Shown here: piece by piece, positions 23,713 to 32,503 of the stretch
How positions within the stretch are numbered: the stretch's first letter is position 1
Layout: each line of letters opens with the position of its first letter
Origin: Aquibaculum sediminis
Lineage (GTDB): Bacteria; Pseudomonadota; Alphaproteobacteria; Kiloniellales; DSM-21159
Direction: 5' to 3'
DNA length: 64,000 bases
Assembly: GCF_040712085.1 (NCBI RefSeq)
Contig: NZ_JBFCVK010000003.1
Span: forward strand, 186,001-250,000
Notes under the pieces: model-generated
Database searches by the model: none
What the model was told of the DNA's origin: nothing
The model's input: the letters and a program-made list of their open reading frames with translations, nothing else
Position numbers and translations under genes: made by a program

Positions 23713-25095
23713 ATGGACCTTTATCTCGACCGTCTCTTTGACCGCGCGCTCGATACCGGACGCGGACTGGTAGAACGTCGGCTGCGCCTCGGCGTGACCG
23801 GCCTCGCCGAGGCCGGCAAGACGGTCTTCATCACCGCACTGGTGCAGGCCCTCCTGCACCCCGCCGCCCTGCCGCGGCTGCAGGTGGTGGCTGAGGGACG
23901 TCTGCGCACCGTGCTGCTGCGTCCGCAGCCCAGCCAGGACCTGCCCCGCTTTCCCTTCGAGGACTGCGTCGCCCGCCTCACGGGCCGCGACGGGCCGCCG
24001 GACTGGCCCGAAAGCACGCGCAACCAGGCCGAACTTCGGCTGTCGCTCCGTTACCTGCCGGGCGGGCTGATGGGCCGGCTGGGCGAGCGGGTGCTGCACC
24101 TCGACCTCTTCGACTATCCCGGCGAATGGCTGCTCGACCTCGCCTTGCTGCAGCAGGACTACGAGACCTGGTCCGCCGGCGCACTGGCCAGCCTGCGCGA
24201 GGCCAGCGCCCTGCCGGAGGCGCGCGCCTTCCTGGAGCTGCTGCATCGCCTGGCGCCCGACCGGGCCGACGCCACCGCCGAACCCCAGGCCATCGAGGCT
24301 GCCCGGCTGTTCACCGCCTATCTGCTGGCGCGCCAGCGCAGCGTCGGCCGGGCCGCACCGCTGGGGCCGGGTCGCTTCCTGCTGCCGGGCGAGCTGGAGG
24401 GCTCGCCGCTGCTCACCTTTGCACCGCTGCCGCCACCCGGCGCCGAGGCAACGGCGCGCAGCTCGCTGCGCCGCCTCATGGCCGAGCGCTACGACGCCTA
24501 TCGCGAGCAGGTGGTGCGCGCCTTTCACCAGCGTCATTTCACCCGCCTGGACCGCCAGATCGTGCTGATCGACCTCGCCGGCCACCTCAGCGCCGGTGAG
24601 GAGCGGGCCGACGCCTCGGCCGCGGCGCTGGACGCGGTGCTGGCCGCACTGAGAGTGGGCGGCAGCGGCTGGCTGCCGCGCTGGCTCTCGCCGCACATTG
24701 ATCGGGTGCTCTTCGCCGCCACCAAGGCGGACCATCTGCCCGGCGACCAGCACCAGGGCCTCGAGGAACAGCTGCGCCGCAAGCTCGACGCGGCTCTGCG
24801 GCGGACGGCCTATAGCGGCGCCGAAATGGAAACCCGCGTGCTCGCCTCCCTGCGGGCGACGCGCGAAGTGGAGGCGCGGGGCGAAGCACGGCGCTATGTC
24901 GCCGGCACGCCCTACGGCGGCGAGAAGCCGCTGGCGCACTATCCGGGCAGGATTCCCCAGACCGGGCGCCTGGCCAACGGCAGCTTTCGCATCGAACGCT
25001 TTCGCCCGCCCGCGGACCTGGACCCCACTGGCCCCTGGCCACACCTCGGTCTCGACCGGGCGCTGGAATTCCTCATTGGAGACTGGGTGGAATGA
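23713..25095 (+). CDS. ycjX: YcjX-family GTPase-like protein (DUF463)
   Basis: This 460-residue YcjX/DUF463 protein has a P-loop near the N-terminus, GLAEAGKTVF (residues 30-39), and the conserved HLDLFDYPGEWLLDL. Other features are FHQRHFTRLDRQIVLID, a stretch with RVLFAATKADHLP (the TKAD base-specificity motif) and ending LEFLIGDW. Members are putative GTP-binding proteins of stress or envelope regulons, and the exact role is not settled. Its stop overlaps the start of the ycjF-like gene by 4 bp (ATGA), the usual partner pair. Confidence 0.93.
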   Translation: MDLYLDRLFDRALDTGRGLVERRLRLGVTGLAEAGKTVFITALVQALLHPAALPRLQVVAEGRLRTVLLRPQPSQDLPRFPFEDCVARLTGRDGPPDWPESTRNQAELRLSLRYLPGGLMGRLGERVLHLDLFDYPGEWLLDLALLQQDYETWSAGALASLREASALPEARAFLELLHRLAPDRADATAEPQAIEAARLFTAYLLARQRSVGRAAPLGPGRFLLPGELEGSPLLTFAPLPPPGAEATARSSLRRLMAERYDAYREQVVRAFHQRHFTRLDRQIVLIDLAGHLSAGEERADASAAALDAVLAALRVGGSGWLPRWLSPHIDRVLFAATKADHLPGDQHQGLEEQLRRKLDAALRRTAYSGAEMETRVLASLRATREVEARGEARRYVAGTPYGGEKPLAHYPGRIPQTGRLANGSFRIERFRPPADLDPTGPWPHLGLDRALEFLIGDWVE

Positions 25096-26120
25096 GCGAC
25101 GCTGAGGGTCCACGCTCCCGCCCCCTGGAAGAGGTCGAGGCGACAGCTCCGCAGGCCGAAGCGCCGCGCCCGGAGGCACCGCACTCCCTGCCGCTGGAAG
25201 CCACGCGGCTGCTGCCGGTTGACGTGGAAGCGCGCGACCCGGCCGACCCGCCGCGCCGCTCCCTGGCCCTGCGCCTGGTCCTCGCGGGCGGCGGTCTGCT
25301 GCTGGGCGGAGCCCTGGCGCTGATCGCCGAGGATCTGATCCGCCGCGCGCTGGAGCCGGCGGGCCAGCTTGCCTGGATCGGTCTGACAGGACTGGGGCTG
25401 CTGGCGCTGGGTCTGCTGCTCGCCTTCCTGCGCGAGTGGCACGGCCTGACCAGCCTCGAGCGTCTGCGCGCAGCCCGGCTGCAGGCGGAAAGTGCCGAAG
25501 CTGCCGGGCAGCCCGAGGCCGCCCAGGCCGTTGTCAAAGAACTGAAGCAGCTCTACCGCCGCCGCTCGGACATGGAGTGGGCATTGCGTCGGGTGGAGGA
25601 CCAGCAGGCCGCGGCCGCGGCCTCCGGCAGCCTGCTGCCCCTGGCGGAACGAGAACTGCTTGCCCCCCTGGACCAGCGCGCACAAAGGATCGCGGTCTCC
25701 GCGGTCCGCCGTGCCGCCATGATCACGGCGATCAGCCCCTTTGCCCTGCTGGACATGCTGGTCAGCCTGATGATCGGCCTGGGGTTGTTGCGCCGCATTG
25801 CCCGCATCTACGGCGGACGACCCGGCTGGCTCGGGGCCTGGCGCCTGCTGCGGCTGTCACTCGCCCAGGTTCTCGCCAGCGGCGCCCTGGACCTGGCCGA
25901 CGACAGCATCGGCGACCTGATCGGGGCCGGGATCGCGTCCCGCTTGTCGCGTCGCGCCGGCGTGGGGCTGCTCAATGGCCTGCTGACGGCCCGGATCGCC
26001 ACCGCTGCCATGGACCTCTGCCGCCCCTTCCCCTGGGACCGGCAACCACCGCCCTCGGCCCGCGGGCTGCTGCGCCGCGCCCTGACGGACCTCGGCGGCA
26101 GCAAGGAAACAACCCCCTGA
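25092..26120 (+). CDS. ycjF: YcjF-family membrane protein (TIGR01620)
   Basis: This 342-residue inner-membrane protein of the UPF0283/TIGR01620 family has a charged cytoplasmic N-terminus of about 55 residues and two adjacent TM helices at about 60-85 and 95-115. The later part is amphipathic, with AVRRAAMITAISPFALLDMLVSL and a C-terminal region containing DSIGDLIGAGIASRLSRRAG. It pairs with the ycjX-like gene it overlaps by 4 bp; the pair probably works together at the membrane. Function in the family is not established. A strong hairpin follows 8 bases after the stop. Confidence 0.9.
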   Translation: MSDAEGPRSRPLEEVEATAPQAEAPRPEAPHSLPLEATRLLPVDVEARDPADPPRRSLALRLVLAGGGLLLGGALALIAEDLIRRALEPAGQLAWIGLTGLGLLALGLLLAFLREWHGLTSLERLRAARLQAESAEAAGQPEAAQAVVKELKQLYRRRSDMEWALRRVEDQQAAAAASGSLLPLAERELLAPLDQRAQRIAVSAVRRAAMITAISPFALLDMLVSLMIGLGLLRRIARIYGGRPGWLGAWRLLRLSLAQVLASGALDLADDSIGDLIGAGIASRLSRRAGVGLLNGLLTARIATAAMDLCRPFPWDRQPPPSARGLLRRALTDLGGSKETTP

Positions 26121-26128
26121 AACGCAAA

Positions 26129-26153
26129 CAGCCGGCCCTGGTGGGGCCGGCTG
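26129..26153. terminator. Bidirectional hairpin between ycjF and secB
   Basis: CAGCCGGCCC at 26129-26138 pairs with GGGCCGGCTG at 26144-26153 around a 5-base loop. It lies between the converging ycjF and secB genes. On the minus strand the stem is followed by TTTGCGTTT, which favours termination of secB. The plus-strand tail is weaker. Confidence 0.75.
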
Positions 26154-26181
26154 TCTGAAGCCAGATAACTTTGGAACGCCC

Positions 26182-26784
26182 TCAGGCGTTGCCGGCCGGC
26201 GCTCCCTGGGTGGCTTCGGCCTGCGCCTGCTGCTCCTGCGCCTTGCGCTGGCGATAGAGGCTGACGAAGTCCACCGGATTGATCAGCACGGGCGGGAAGC
26301 CGCCTTCGCGCGTAATGTCGGCCACGATGCGCCGGGCGAAGGGGAAGATCATCGTCGCCACGTCGATCAGCAGCACAGGCTCGATCCGGTCCTCCGGGAT
26401 CATGGAGCCCAGGGTGATCAAGGCCCCATAATCCAACTCGATCATGAAAGCGGCCTTTTCCTCGTGCTTCGCCGAGGCGCGGATCTTCAGCATCACCTCG
26501 TAGAGGCGCTTTTGCTGCTCCTGCTGGATCGGCCGCGCGTTAACGTGCATCTGGATGTCGAGCTGCGGCGACTGGCGCATGCTGGCCAGTACCGCCGGCG
26601 CACGCGGGCTTTCGAAGGAGAGGTCCTTCACATACTGCCCGTGGATGACGATGGGGGCTTCCTGCTTGTTCTCGGTGCCCTGGTTCTGGGCGGCCTGAGT
26701 CTGGCCGGCCTCGGTCTGGGCGCCCGGCTGGGCGGCTCCCCCGGTCGCGGCGCCTGTCGGCGCGCTGCTGTTCTGATCGCTCAT
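26182..26784 (-). CDS. secB: Protein-export chaperone SecB
   Basis: SecB keeps precursor proteins unfolded and delivers them to SecA. The core shows IVIHGQYVKDLSFESPRAP, HVNARPI and YGALITLGSM. The C-terminal signature includes LLIDVATMIFPFARRIVAD and GGFPPVLINPVDFVSLY. The product has 200 residues from ATG 26784 (MSDQNSSAPTG). An upstream ATG at 26856 would add 24 residues that do not look like SecB. The about 45-residue Gln/Ala-rich N-terminal tail is longer than in E. coli, as is the Gln/Ala tail at the C-terminus. It follows fxsA on the same strand by 120 bp. Confidence 0.95.
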   Translation of the reverse strand: MSDQNSSAPTGAATGGAAQPGAQTEAGQTQAAQNQGTENKQEAPIVIHGQYVKDLSFESPRAPAVLASMRQSPQLDIQMHVNARPIQQEQQKRLYEVMLKIRASAKHEEKAAFMIELDYGALITLGSMIPEDRIEPVLLIDVATMIFPFARRIVADITREGGFPPVLINPVDFVSLYRQRKAQEQQAQAEATQGAPAGNA

Positions 26785-26904
26785 GGTTGCTCCGCACGGC
26801 TGGTATGGTGTCTTGACGGCGGCCGATTGGCTATCACGATCCTCCCGCCGGTACAACTCTGCAGCAGGATCGCCGAACGGCGCTTCGCCCCGGCTGGCGC
26901 GGCC

Positions 26905-27468
26905 TCAGGCCGGGTCGCGCCCCGGTGCCTGCGGCCCCTTTGGCTGCGACCCCTTGGGGTGTGTGTCGCTGTCCTGGTCGTTGGCGGGCAGGTCCCCCTG
27001 ACTGTCCACCTGGACCCAGTCGCCCTCGATGGTGTCGCTGCGTTGCTGCTGGCCGTGCGGCCCCGAGCGGTAGACCTCCTCGCCATCGCGATAGACCCGG
27101 GTGCGCATGCGCATCTTCTCAGCGCGGATGCGGCTGCGCCTGAACAACCAGCCGCGCACCGGCGGCAGCAGCAACAGCACGCCCAGGGTATCGGTCGCAA
27201 AACCGGGCAGCAGCAGCATGGCACCGGCTATGGCCAGGCAGATGCCGTCGAACATCTCGCGGGCCGGAACCTCGCCACGGTCGAGCTGCTGACGCGCCTG
27301 CATCAACAAGGCAAAGCCTTGCAGCCGGACCAGCCAGATGCCGACCACGGCCGTGAGAATCGCCGTCGCCAGGGTCGGCCAGAGGCCGATGGCGTCGCCC
27401 ACTTCGATGAAAAGCCCCACTTCGATGAGCGGGACGGCAAGGAGAATGGCCAGGATCAGCAGGGGCAT
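26905..27468 (-). CDS. fxsA: FxsA-family membrane protein
   Basis: This 187-residue protein has the FxsA fold: three hydrophobic segments at about 3-22 (MPLLILAILLAVPLIEVGLF), 28-50 and 75-100, with LLLPGFATDTLGVLLLLPPVR in the last, followed by a hydrophilic tail of about 80 residues. In E. coli FxsA counteracts exclusion of phage T7 by the F factor protein PifA; its normal role is unknown. It is divergent from the Tim44-like gene and upstream of secB, an arrangement I recognise in related alphaproteobacteria. Confidence 0.93.
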   Translation of the reverse strand: MPLLILAILLAVPLIEVGLFIEVGDAIGLWPTLATAILTAVVGIWLVRLQGFALLMQARQQLDRGEVPAREMFDGICLAIAGAMLLLPGFATDTLGVLLLLPPVRGWLFRRSRIRAEKMRMRTRVYRDGEEVYRSGPHGQQQRSDTIEGDWVQVDSQGDLPANDQDSDTHPKGSQPKGPQAPGRDPA

Positions 27469-27612
27469 GCTTGCTCTTTTTCCGTTGCTTCCCTATGTAC
27501 GGGGGGTGGGGCGCTGGACACTACAAGGGTCCCACGGCGCGTCTCGTCAAGGCCTTTCGCACATCGGCTGCGTGGGGTCGGCTTCTTGCGCGGTAATCAT
27601 CGGATCGACCGA

Positions 27613-28323
27613 ATGGGTGAAGGCAGTCAGTTGCTCGATATCATACTCTTTGCAGCGATCGCGGCCTTCCTCGTTCTCAGGCTCAGGAATGTCCTTGGGC
27701 GGCGTACCGGCGATGAATCGCGGCCGGATTTCGATCCCTTCAAGCAGCGCCCCGAGCAGAAGAACGGGCCGGAGCAGGACGCCGATCAGCAGCCCGACGA
27801 TAAGGTGATCCCGCTGCCGGGCAACGGTCGCCGACCGCAGGAGGCCCCATCCATGGCGGACGCAAACGATCCCGTATCGGCCGGCGTCATCCAGATCCGT
27901 CTGGCGGACAGCAACTTCGATCCCGACGGCTTTCTTCAGGGCGCGCGCGCTGCCTTCGAGATGATCGTCACCGCCTTCGCACAGGGCGACAAGGATACAC
28001 TGCGCTCCCTGCTGGCCGACGACGTCTACAATGACTTCTCCCGCGCCATCGAGGAGCGCGCCAGCGAGGACCAGACCCTGGACACCACGCTGGTCAGCAT
28101 CCAGCACCCGGAGATCATCGAGGCCGAGATGCAGGGCAACACCGCCTTCGTGACGGTCAAGATCGTGTCCGAACAGGTGAATGTCACCCGCGACTCCGAG
28201 GGGCGTATCATCGAGGGCGATCCCAGCGATGTGGTCCGCCTGACCGACATCTGGACCTTTGCCCGCAACACCCGCAGCCGCGACCCGAACTGGGCGCTGG
28301 TCGCCACAAGCAGCCCCAACTGA
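27613..28323 (+). CDS. Tim44/TimA-family membrane-anchored protein
   Basis: This 236-residue protein has one N-terminal membrane segment (LLDIILFAAIAAFLVLRLRNVLG, about residues 7-29; shown here as the anchor), a charged linker, and a C-terminal Tim44-like domain. That domain includes FLQGARAAFEMIVTAFAQGD, LRSLLADDVYNDFSRAI, and the final strands RLTDIWTFARNTRSRDPNW. Bacterial homologues are inner-membrane proteins related to the mitochondrial import component Tim44. A role in membrane-protein handling is likely but not proven. ATG 27613 gives the classic MGEGSQLLDIILFA start. mltA follows 10 bp later. Confidence 0.92.
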   Translation: MGEGSQLLDIILFAAIAAFLVLRLRNVLGRRTGDESRPDFDPFKQRPEQKNGPEQDADQQPDDKVIPLPGNGRRPQEAPSMADANDPVSAGVIQIRLADSNFDPDGFLQGARAAFEMIVTAFAQGDKDTLRSLLADDVYNDFSRAIEERASEDQTLDTTLVSIQHPEIIEAEMQGNTAFVTVKIVSEQVNVTRDSEGRIIEGDPSDVVRLTDIWTFARNTRSRDPNWALVATSSPN

Positions 28324-28333
28324 GGCGCGAGGC

Positions 28334-29593
28334 ATGGCGCTACCCGGTCGAGCGCACACGGGTCGCAATGCAAGCCGGTCGTGGGCCCTGTCCAAGGGTT
28401 TGACCTCGCGTCGCATACTGGCGCGACTGCTTCCCGCCGCGGCGCTGGCCTTCATTGTTGCCTCCTGCGAATCCCCCAAGGAAGAACCGCCACGCGGCCT
28501 CAAGCTGCAGCCCGCCTCCTTCAGCGATCTGCCGGGCTGGCAGGCGGATGACGTGGCACGGGCCCTGCCGGCCCTGCGGCGCTCCTGCGGGCGGCTGCTG
28601 ACCCAGCCCGACGAGCGGGCCCTGGGTCCCGATGGCCTGGCCGGCACCGTGGCGGACTGGCGCGCACCCTGCGAGCGTCTCGCCAACCTCCCGGAAGGCG
28701 ACGACGCAGCGCTGCGCAGCTTTCTTGAGGATACCTTCCAGCCTCTCTCTGTCGGCGACGGCGAGGACGCGCAAGGCCTCTTCACCGGCTACTACGAGGC
28801 GGAGCTGAACGGCAGCCTGGAGCGCAAGCCGGGCTACGAGGTGCCGCTTTTCGAGCGCCCCGACGACCTGGTCGAGGTGGACCTGCGCGACTTCCGCGCC
28901 GACCTGCCCCCGGAACGGCTGGTTGGTCATGTGGATAACGGCCGGCTCAAGCCTTATCCCGAACGCGCCGCTATCGAGAACGGCCACCTCGCCGGGCAGC
29001 AGGCAGAGTTGCTCTGGGTCAGCGATCCGATCGATGCCTTCTTTTTGCATATCCAGGGCTCCGGGGTGGTGCAGCTGGACGACGGCCGGCGGCTGCGGGT
29101 CGGTTTTGCCGGCTCCAACGGCCGGCCCTTCTACGCCATCGGCCGGGCGTTGATCGACGAAGGCATCATCGACCGCGAACGCAGCTCCATGCAGGCGATC
29201 CGCGACTGGCTGCGCGCCAACCCGGATCAGGCCGAAGCCCTGATGCACCGCAACGAGCGTTTCATCTTCTTCCGCGCCATCGACGGCGAAGGGCCCATCG
29301 GGGCCCAGGGCGTGGCCCTGACGCCCGGGCGCTCCCTGGCGGTAGACCCGGGTGAACTTCCGCTCGGGGCACCGCTCTGGCTCGAGACCACCTGGCCGGC
29401 CAGCGACCAGCCCTTGCAGCGGCTCATGGTGGCCCAGGACACCGGAAGCGCGATCAAGGGCGTCGTGCGCGGCGACTTCTTCTGGGGCAGCGGCGAGGCC
29501 GCCCTGGAACAGGCCGGGCGCATGCGCCAGCAGGGTCGCTACTGGCTGCTGCTGCCGCGCAGCGTGGCCGAGCGCTACGGCAGTTCCACTTAG
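28334..29593 (+). CDS. mltA: Membrane-bound lytic murein transglycosylase A
   Basis: MltA cleaves peptidoglycan between MurNAc and GlcNAc to form anhydro-muropeptides. The 419-residue product has a hydrophobic segment and lipobox FIVASC (C45), so it is a lipoprotein. The MltA beta-barrel begins with QGLFTGYYEAELNGS and contains AFFLHIQGSG, VGFAGSNGRPFYAIGR and FFRAIDGEGPIGAQG. The 3D domain follows, with the catalytic Asp in LMVAQDTGSAIKG and then GDFFWGSGEAA. ATG 28334 follows GAGGCGCGAGG. The 44-residue region before the lipobox is long, so a later start is possible. It lies 10 bp after the Tim44-like gene. Confidence 0.93.
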   Translation: MALPGRAHTGRNASRSWALSKGLTSRRILARLLPAAALAFIVASCESPKEEPPRGLKLQPASFSDLPGWQADDVARALPALRRSCGRLLTQPDERALGPDGLAGTVADWRAPCERLANLPEGDDAALRSFLEDTFQPLSVGDGEDAQGLFTGYYEAELNGSLERKPGYEVPLFERPDDLVEVDLRDFRADLPPERLVGHVDNGRLKPYPERAAIENGHLAGQQAELLWVSDPIDAFFLHIQGSGVVQLDDGRRLRVGFAGSNGRPFYAIGRALIDEGIIDRERSSMQAIRDWLRANPDQAEALMHRNERFIFFRAIDGEGPIGAQGVALTPGRSLAVDPGELPLGAPLWLETTWPASDQPLQRLMVAQDTGSAIKGVVRGDFFWGSGEAALEQAGRMRQQGRYWLLLPRSVAERYGSST

Positions 29594-29651
29594 CCCAAGG
29601 GTATCGGCGCTCGGCATAACGAGACGCGCGACCCTGCAGCACCTTGAATCC

Positions 29652-29711
29652 AGACCGGATTCACGCGCCTAATCTGAAACCTTGTGGTTCAGATTGAGCG
29701 CGATCCAGTCT
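29652..29711 (+). repeat. Dispersed 60-bp palindromic element, copy B
   Basis: The outer arms are AGACCGGAT (29652-29660) and ATCCAGTCT (29703-29711). The inner arms AATCTGAA and TTCAGATT flank the loop ACCTTGTGG. By manual count it matches the copy at 38429 in about 50 of 60 positions. The right end merges into a perfect 14-bp palindrome, CCAGTCTAGACTGG (29705-29718). It ends 14 bp before the nnrU start, so it also lies in that gene's leader. Confidence 0.85.
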
Positions 29712-29725
29712 AGACTGGCCGCGCC

Positions 29726-30418
29726 ATGCTGGACATCAACGAACTCCTTGCCGCGACCGTTCTGTTCGTCGGCGGCCATCTGCTCCTCGCCAGCGCGCCT
29801 CTGCGCGGCCTGCTGCACGGCAAACTGGGCGCGACAGGCTTCCGTCTGCTTTATTCGCTCGTGGCTGTCGTCACCCTGGTCTGGATGATCAAGGCCTACA
29901 CCCAGGCGCCCTTCGTGCCGCTCTGGTCCTTCATACCGCTGCTGGACTGGATTCCCCTGCTGCTCATGCCCATCGCCTCGGTCCTGCTGGTGGCCGGTGT
30001 CACCACCACCTCCCCAACGGCCGTCGGCAATGAAACAGCGGCCTTGGCGGCCGATCCGGCACCGGGAATCCTGCGAGTCACCCGTCATCCCTTTCTCTGG
30101 GGCACTGCGCTCTGGGCGATCAGTCACCTTCTGGCCAGGGGCGACCTAGCGAGTCTGGTGATGATGGGCGGCATCCTGGCGCTGTCCCTGCTGGGCATGA
30201 AGCAGATCGACCGCAAGCGCGAGCTGCAGCTCGGCGCCGGTTGGGGACCGGTGAAGCTGACCACCTCGCTGCTGCCCTTTCGCGCCATCGCGGAGGGGCG
30301 CACCGAGATGGACTGGGCGGGGCTCGGCTGGTGGCGCCCTCTGCTGGGTATCGTGCTCTACCTGGCCTTCATCATTCTGCATCCCTGGGTCTTCGGCGTC
30401 CCGGCCGTGCCCTGGTAG
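29726..30418 (+). CDS. nnrU: NnrU-family membrane protein
   Basis: This 230-residue protein has six to seven hydrophobic helices and the NnrU/isoprenylcysteine methyltransferase-like motif VTRHPFLWGTALWAISHLLA. Family members were first linked to denitrification and are also seen near carotenoid and heme-related genes. The RHPxxxG motif suggests a membrane methyltransferase-like fold, but activity is unproven. Its leader contains the dispersed palindrome copy B only 14 bp before ATG 29726, so that structure could influence translation. murJ follows 33 bp downstream. Confidence 0.88.
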   Translation: MLDINELLAATVLFVGGHLLLASAPLRGLLHGKLGATGFRLLYSLVAVVTLVWMIKAYTQAPFVPLWSFIPLLDWIPLLLMPIASVLLVAGVTTTSPTAVGNETAALAADPAPGILRVTRHPFLWGTALWAISHLLARGDLASLVMMGGILALSLLGMKQIDRKRELQLGAGWGPVKLTTSLLPFRAIAEGRTEMDWAGLGWWRPLLGIVLYLAFIILHPWVFGVPAVPW

Positions 30419-30451
30419 GGCGGGGCCTGCGCCGCACCGGCCGCGATACCC

Positions 30452-32047
30452 ATGCTGCTCCGCGCCTTCGCCACCGTCGGCTCGCTCACCGCTGTCAGCC
30501 GCGTTCTCGGATTCATCCGCGACATCCTGATGGCCGCGGCGCTTGGCACCGGGCCGGTGGCCGATGCCTTCTTCGTCGCCTTCCGTTTTCCCAATCTCTT
30601 CCGTCGTCTCTTCGCCGAGGGCGCCTTCAACGCCGCTTTCGTTCCGCTCTTCGCGACGCGGCTGGAGCGTGACGGCAAGGCGGCGGCCAAGGCCTTCGCG
30701 GAGCAGGCGCTGGCCGTGCTGACCGCCGTGCTGCTGCTGCTCACCGCGCTCTGCCTGCTCGCCATGCCCTGGCTGATGCAGGTGATCGCACCGGGCTTCA
30801 CCGACGACCCGGAGCAGTTTGCCCTGGCGGTGGAGCTGACCCGCATCGCCTTTCCCTACCTTCTGGCCATGGCGCTGGTGGCGCTGCTCTCCGGTGTGCT
30901 GAACGCGCTCTATCGCTATGCAGCGGCCGCCGCCGCGCCGATCCTGCTCAACCTCTTCTTCATCGCCGCCATCATTCTGGTGCTGCCGCACTTCCGCGAT
31001 GCGCCGGGGCAGGTGCTGGCCTGGACGGTCTGCCTGGCCGGACTGGGCCAGTTGCTGCTCCTGCTCTGGGCGGCTAAGCGCGCGGGCATGGCGCTGCGGA
31101 TGCCGCGCCCGCACCTGACACCGGAGATCCGCCGCTTGTGGCGCCTCATGCTGCCGGGGGTGGCCTCGGCCGGGGCCATGCAGTTCAACCTGCTGGTCGG
31201 CACCATGATCGCCACGCTGCAGGCGGGTGCCGTCTCCTACCTCTACTACGCCGACCGGCTCTACCAGCTGCCGCTCGGCATCATCGGCATCGGCATCGGC
31301 GTGGTGCTGCTGCCGGAGCTGGCACGCAAGCTGCGCGCCGGTCGGGACGACGAAGCCCACGGCAGCCTGAACCGCGCGCTCGAGTTCTCGCTGCTGCTGA
31401 CCCTGCCGGCGACCGCGGCCCTGCTGGTGGCGCCCTTCCCGATCATCTCGGTGCTGTTCGAACGCGGTGCCTTCGATGCCGAGGCGGCACGCCTGACCGC
31501 CTGGGCCCTGGCCGCCTTCGCCATCGGGCTGCCGGCCTATGTCCTGGTCAAGGTCCTGCAGCCGCCCTTCTTCGCCCGCGAGGACACGGTGACACCACTG
31601 CGCTTCGCCCTGGCATCGGTGGCGGCGAACCTGGCGCTCAGCCTGCTGCTCTTCTTCACCATCGGGTTTGTCGGCATCGCGCTGGCAACCGCACTCTCCT
31701 CCTGGCTGAACGTGCTGCTGCTCGCCGGGCGCCTGCGCCGGCTGGGCTTTCTGCGCTTCGATGCCCGACTGCGCCGACGGCTGCCGCGCTCCCTGGCCGC
31801 CGCACTGGCCATGGCCCTGGCGCTTATCCTGCTCCAGCCGCTGCTGGCCGATCTCTTTGCCGGCGGCGAGATTGAACGCATCCTTGCTCTGGCGCTGCTG
31901 GTGGCGGCGGGCGGCGGGCTCTATTTCCTTCTGGCCTTCGCCCTGCGCGCGGTCGAGCCGGCCGATTTCCGCGCCGCCTTTCGGCGCAAGCCTGCGAGCG
32001 GCGACGGCGATCAATCGCGCGATGAGAACCTCCCGCGAAATGCTTGA
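30452..32047 (+). CDS. murJ: Lipid II flippase MurJ
   Basis: MurJ moves lipid II across the inner membrane for peptidoglycan synthesis. The 531-residue protein opens with the family signature VSRVLGFIRDILMAAALG and then DAFFVAFRFPNLFRRLFAEG. It has about 14 hydrophobic helices and conserved arginines in the central cavity region (RLFAEGAF, YRYAAAA). The C-terminal part shows YVLVKVLQPPFFAREDT. The start MLLRAFATVGSLTA is standard. In many alphaproteobacteria trpS follows murJ. Here a cobalamin-uptake operon lies between them. Confidence 0.96.
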   Translation: MLLRAFATVGSLTAVSRVLGFIRDILMAAALGTGPVADAFFVAFRFPNLFRRLFAEGAFNAAFVPLFATRLERDGKAAAKAFAEQALAVLTAVLLLLTALCLLAMPWLMQVIAPGFTDDPEQFALAVELTRIAFPYLLAMALVALLSGVLNALYRYAAAAAAPILLNLFFIAAIILVLPHFRDAPGQVLAWTVCLAGLGQLLLLLWAAKRAGMALRMPRPHLTPEIRRLWRLMLPGVASAGAMQFNLLVGTMIATLQAGAVSYLYYADRLYQLPLGIIGIGIGVVLLPELARKLRAGRDDEAHGSLNRALEFSLLLTLPATAALLVAPFPIISVLFERGAFDAEAARLTAWALAAFAIGLPAYVLVKVLQPPFFAREDTVTPLRFALASVAANLALSLLLFFTIGFVGIALATALSSWLNVLLLAGRLRRLGFLRFDARLRRRLPRSLAAALAMALALILLQPLLADLFAGGEIERILALALLVAAGGGLYFLLAFALRAVEPADFRAAFRRKPASGDGDQSRDENLPRNA

Positions 32048-32084
32048 CCGGGCACGAGCACCTCGGCCACACTCCGCGCCGCCG

Positions 32085-32252
32085 ACGGTGCCCGCAAGGG
32101 CCCGAGAGGGAACGCGGTAGGAGTCATCCGAAGCCGCGGCTGCCCCCGCAACTGTGAGTGGCGAGCTGGCACCCAAACATGCCACTGGGCGATCAAGCCT
32201 GGGAAGGTCGGGTGCGGGCGAAGACCCACGAGCCAGGAGACCTGCCGTCGGC
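32085..32252 (+). ncRNA. Cobalamin riboswitch
   Basis: The sequence has the hallmarks of the adenosylcobalamin-binding aptamer: GGGAACGCGGT, the B12-box region GAAGCCGCGGCTGCCCCCGC followed by AACTGTGA, GCCACTGGG, GGGAAGGTCGGGTGCGGGCG, and the terminal AGCCAGGAGACCTGCC at 32231-32246. It sits 250 bp ahead of a BtuB-type receptor gene and its uptake operon. Bound cobalamin should lower expression of the uptake genes. The boundaries are approximate. Confidence 0.93.
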
Positions 32253-32292
32253 ACGGAGTCGCGCTCGAGCGCATCGGACGGGGGTGCCGGTG

Positions 32293-32343
32293 TCGAAGCG
32301 TCCTGCCTTGGCAGGACCTCGGTCGTTCGGCGCGACGCTTCGA
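32293..32343 (+). promoter_or_regulatory. Long hairpin downstream of the cobalamin aptamer
   Basis: TCGAAGCGTC at 32293-32302 is perfectly complementary to GACGCTTCGA at 32334-32343. Nested inside are CCTGCC (32302-32307) and GGCAGG (32310-32315). It lies between the riboswitch aptamer and the btuB start with no T-run after it. It could be part of the expression platform or a remnant of a terminator. Confidence 0.45.
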
Positions 32344-32503
32344 GGGGAAGTCTCGACCGATGCCGAACGAACTCACGCGTCCTTTCATCACCAAAACCGC
32401 CCAATAACCCGACCGCCGACCTGCATAGCCCTTCCGGGCGCTGCACGCGCGGCGTCCGGCACGCTGTCCCAGGTCGCAGTCCTCTGCACCAAGGAACACT
32501 GCC

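Noticed and set aside
30146..32446. Long minus-strand frame opposite nnrU and murJ, running into the riboswitch
   Set aside because: It covers two clear genes and an RNA element, and its translation is a low-complexity Gln/Gly/Arg mix.
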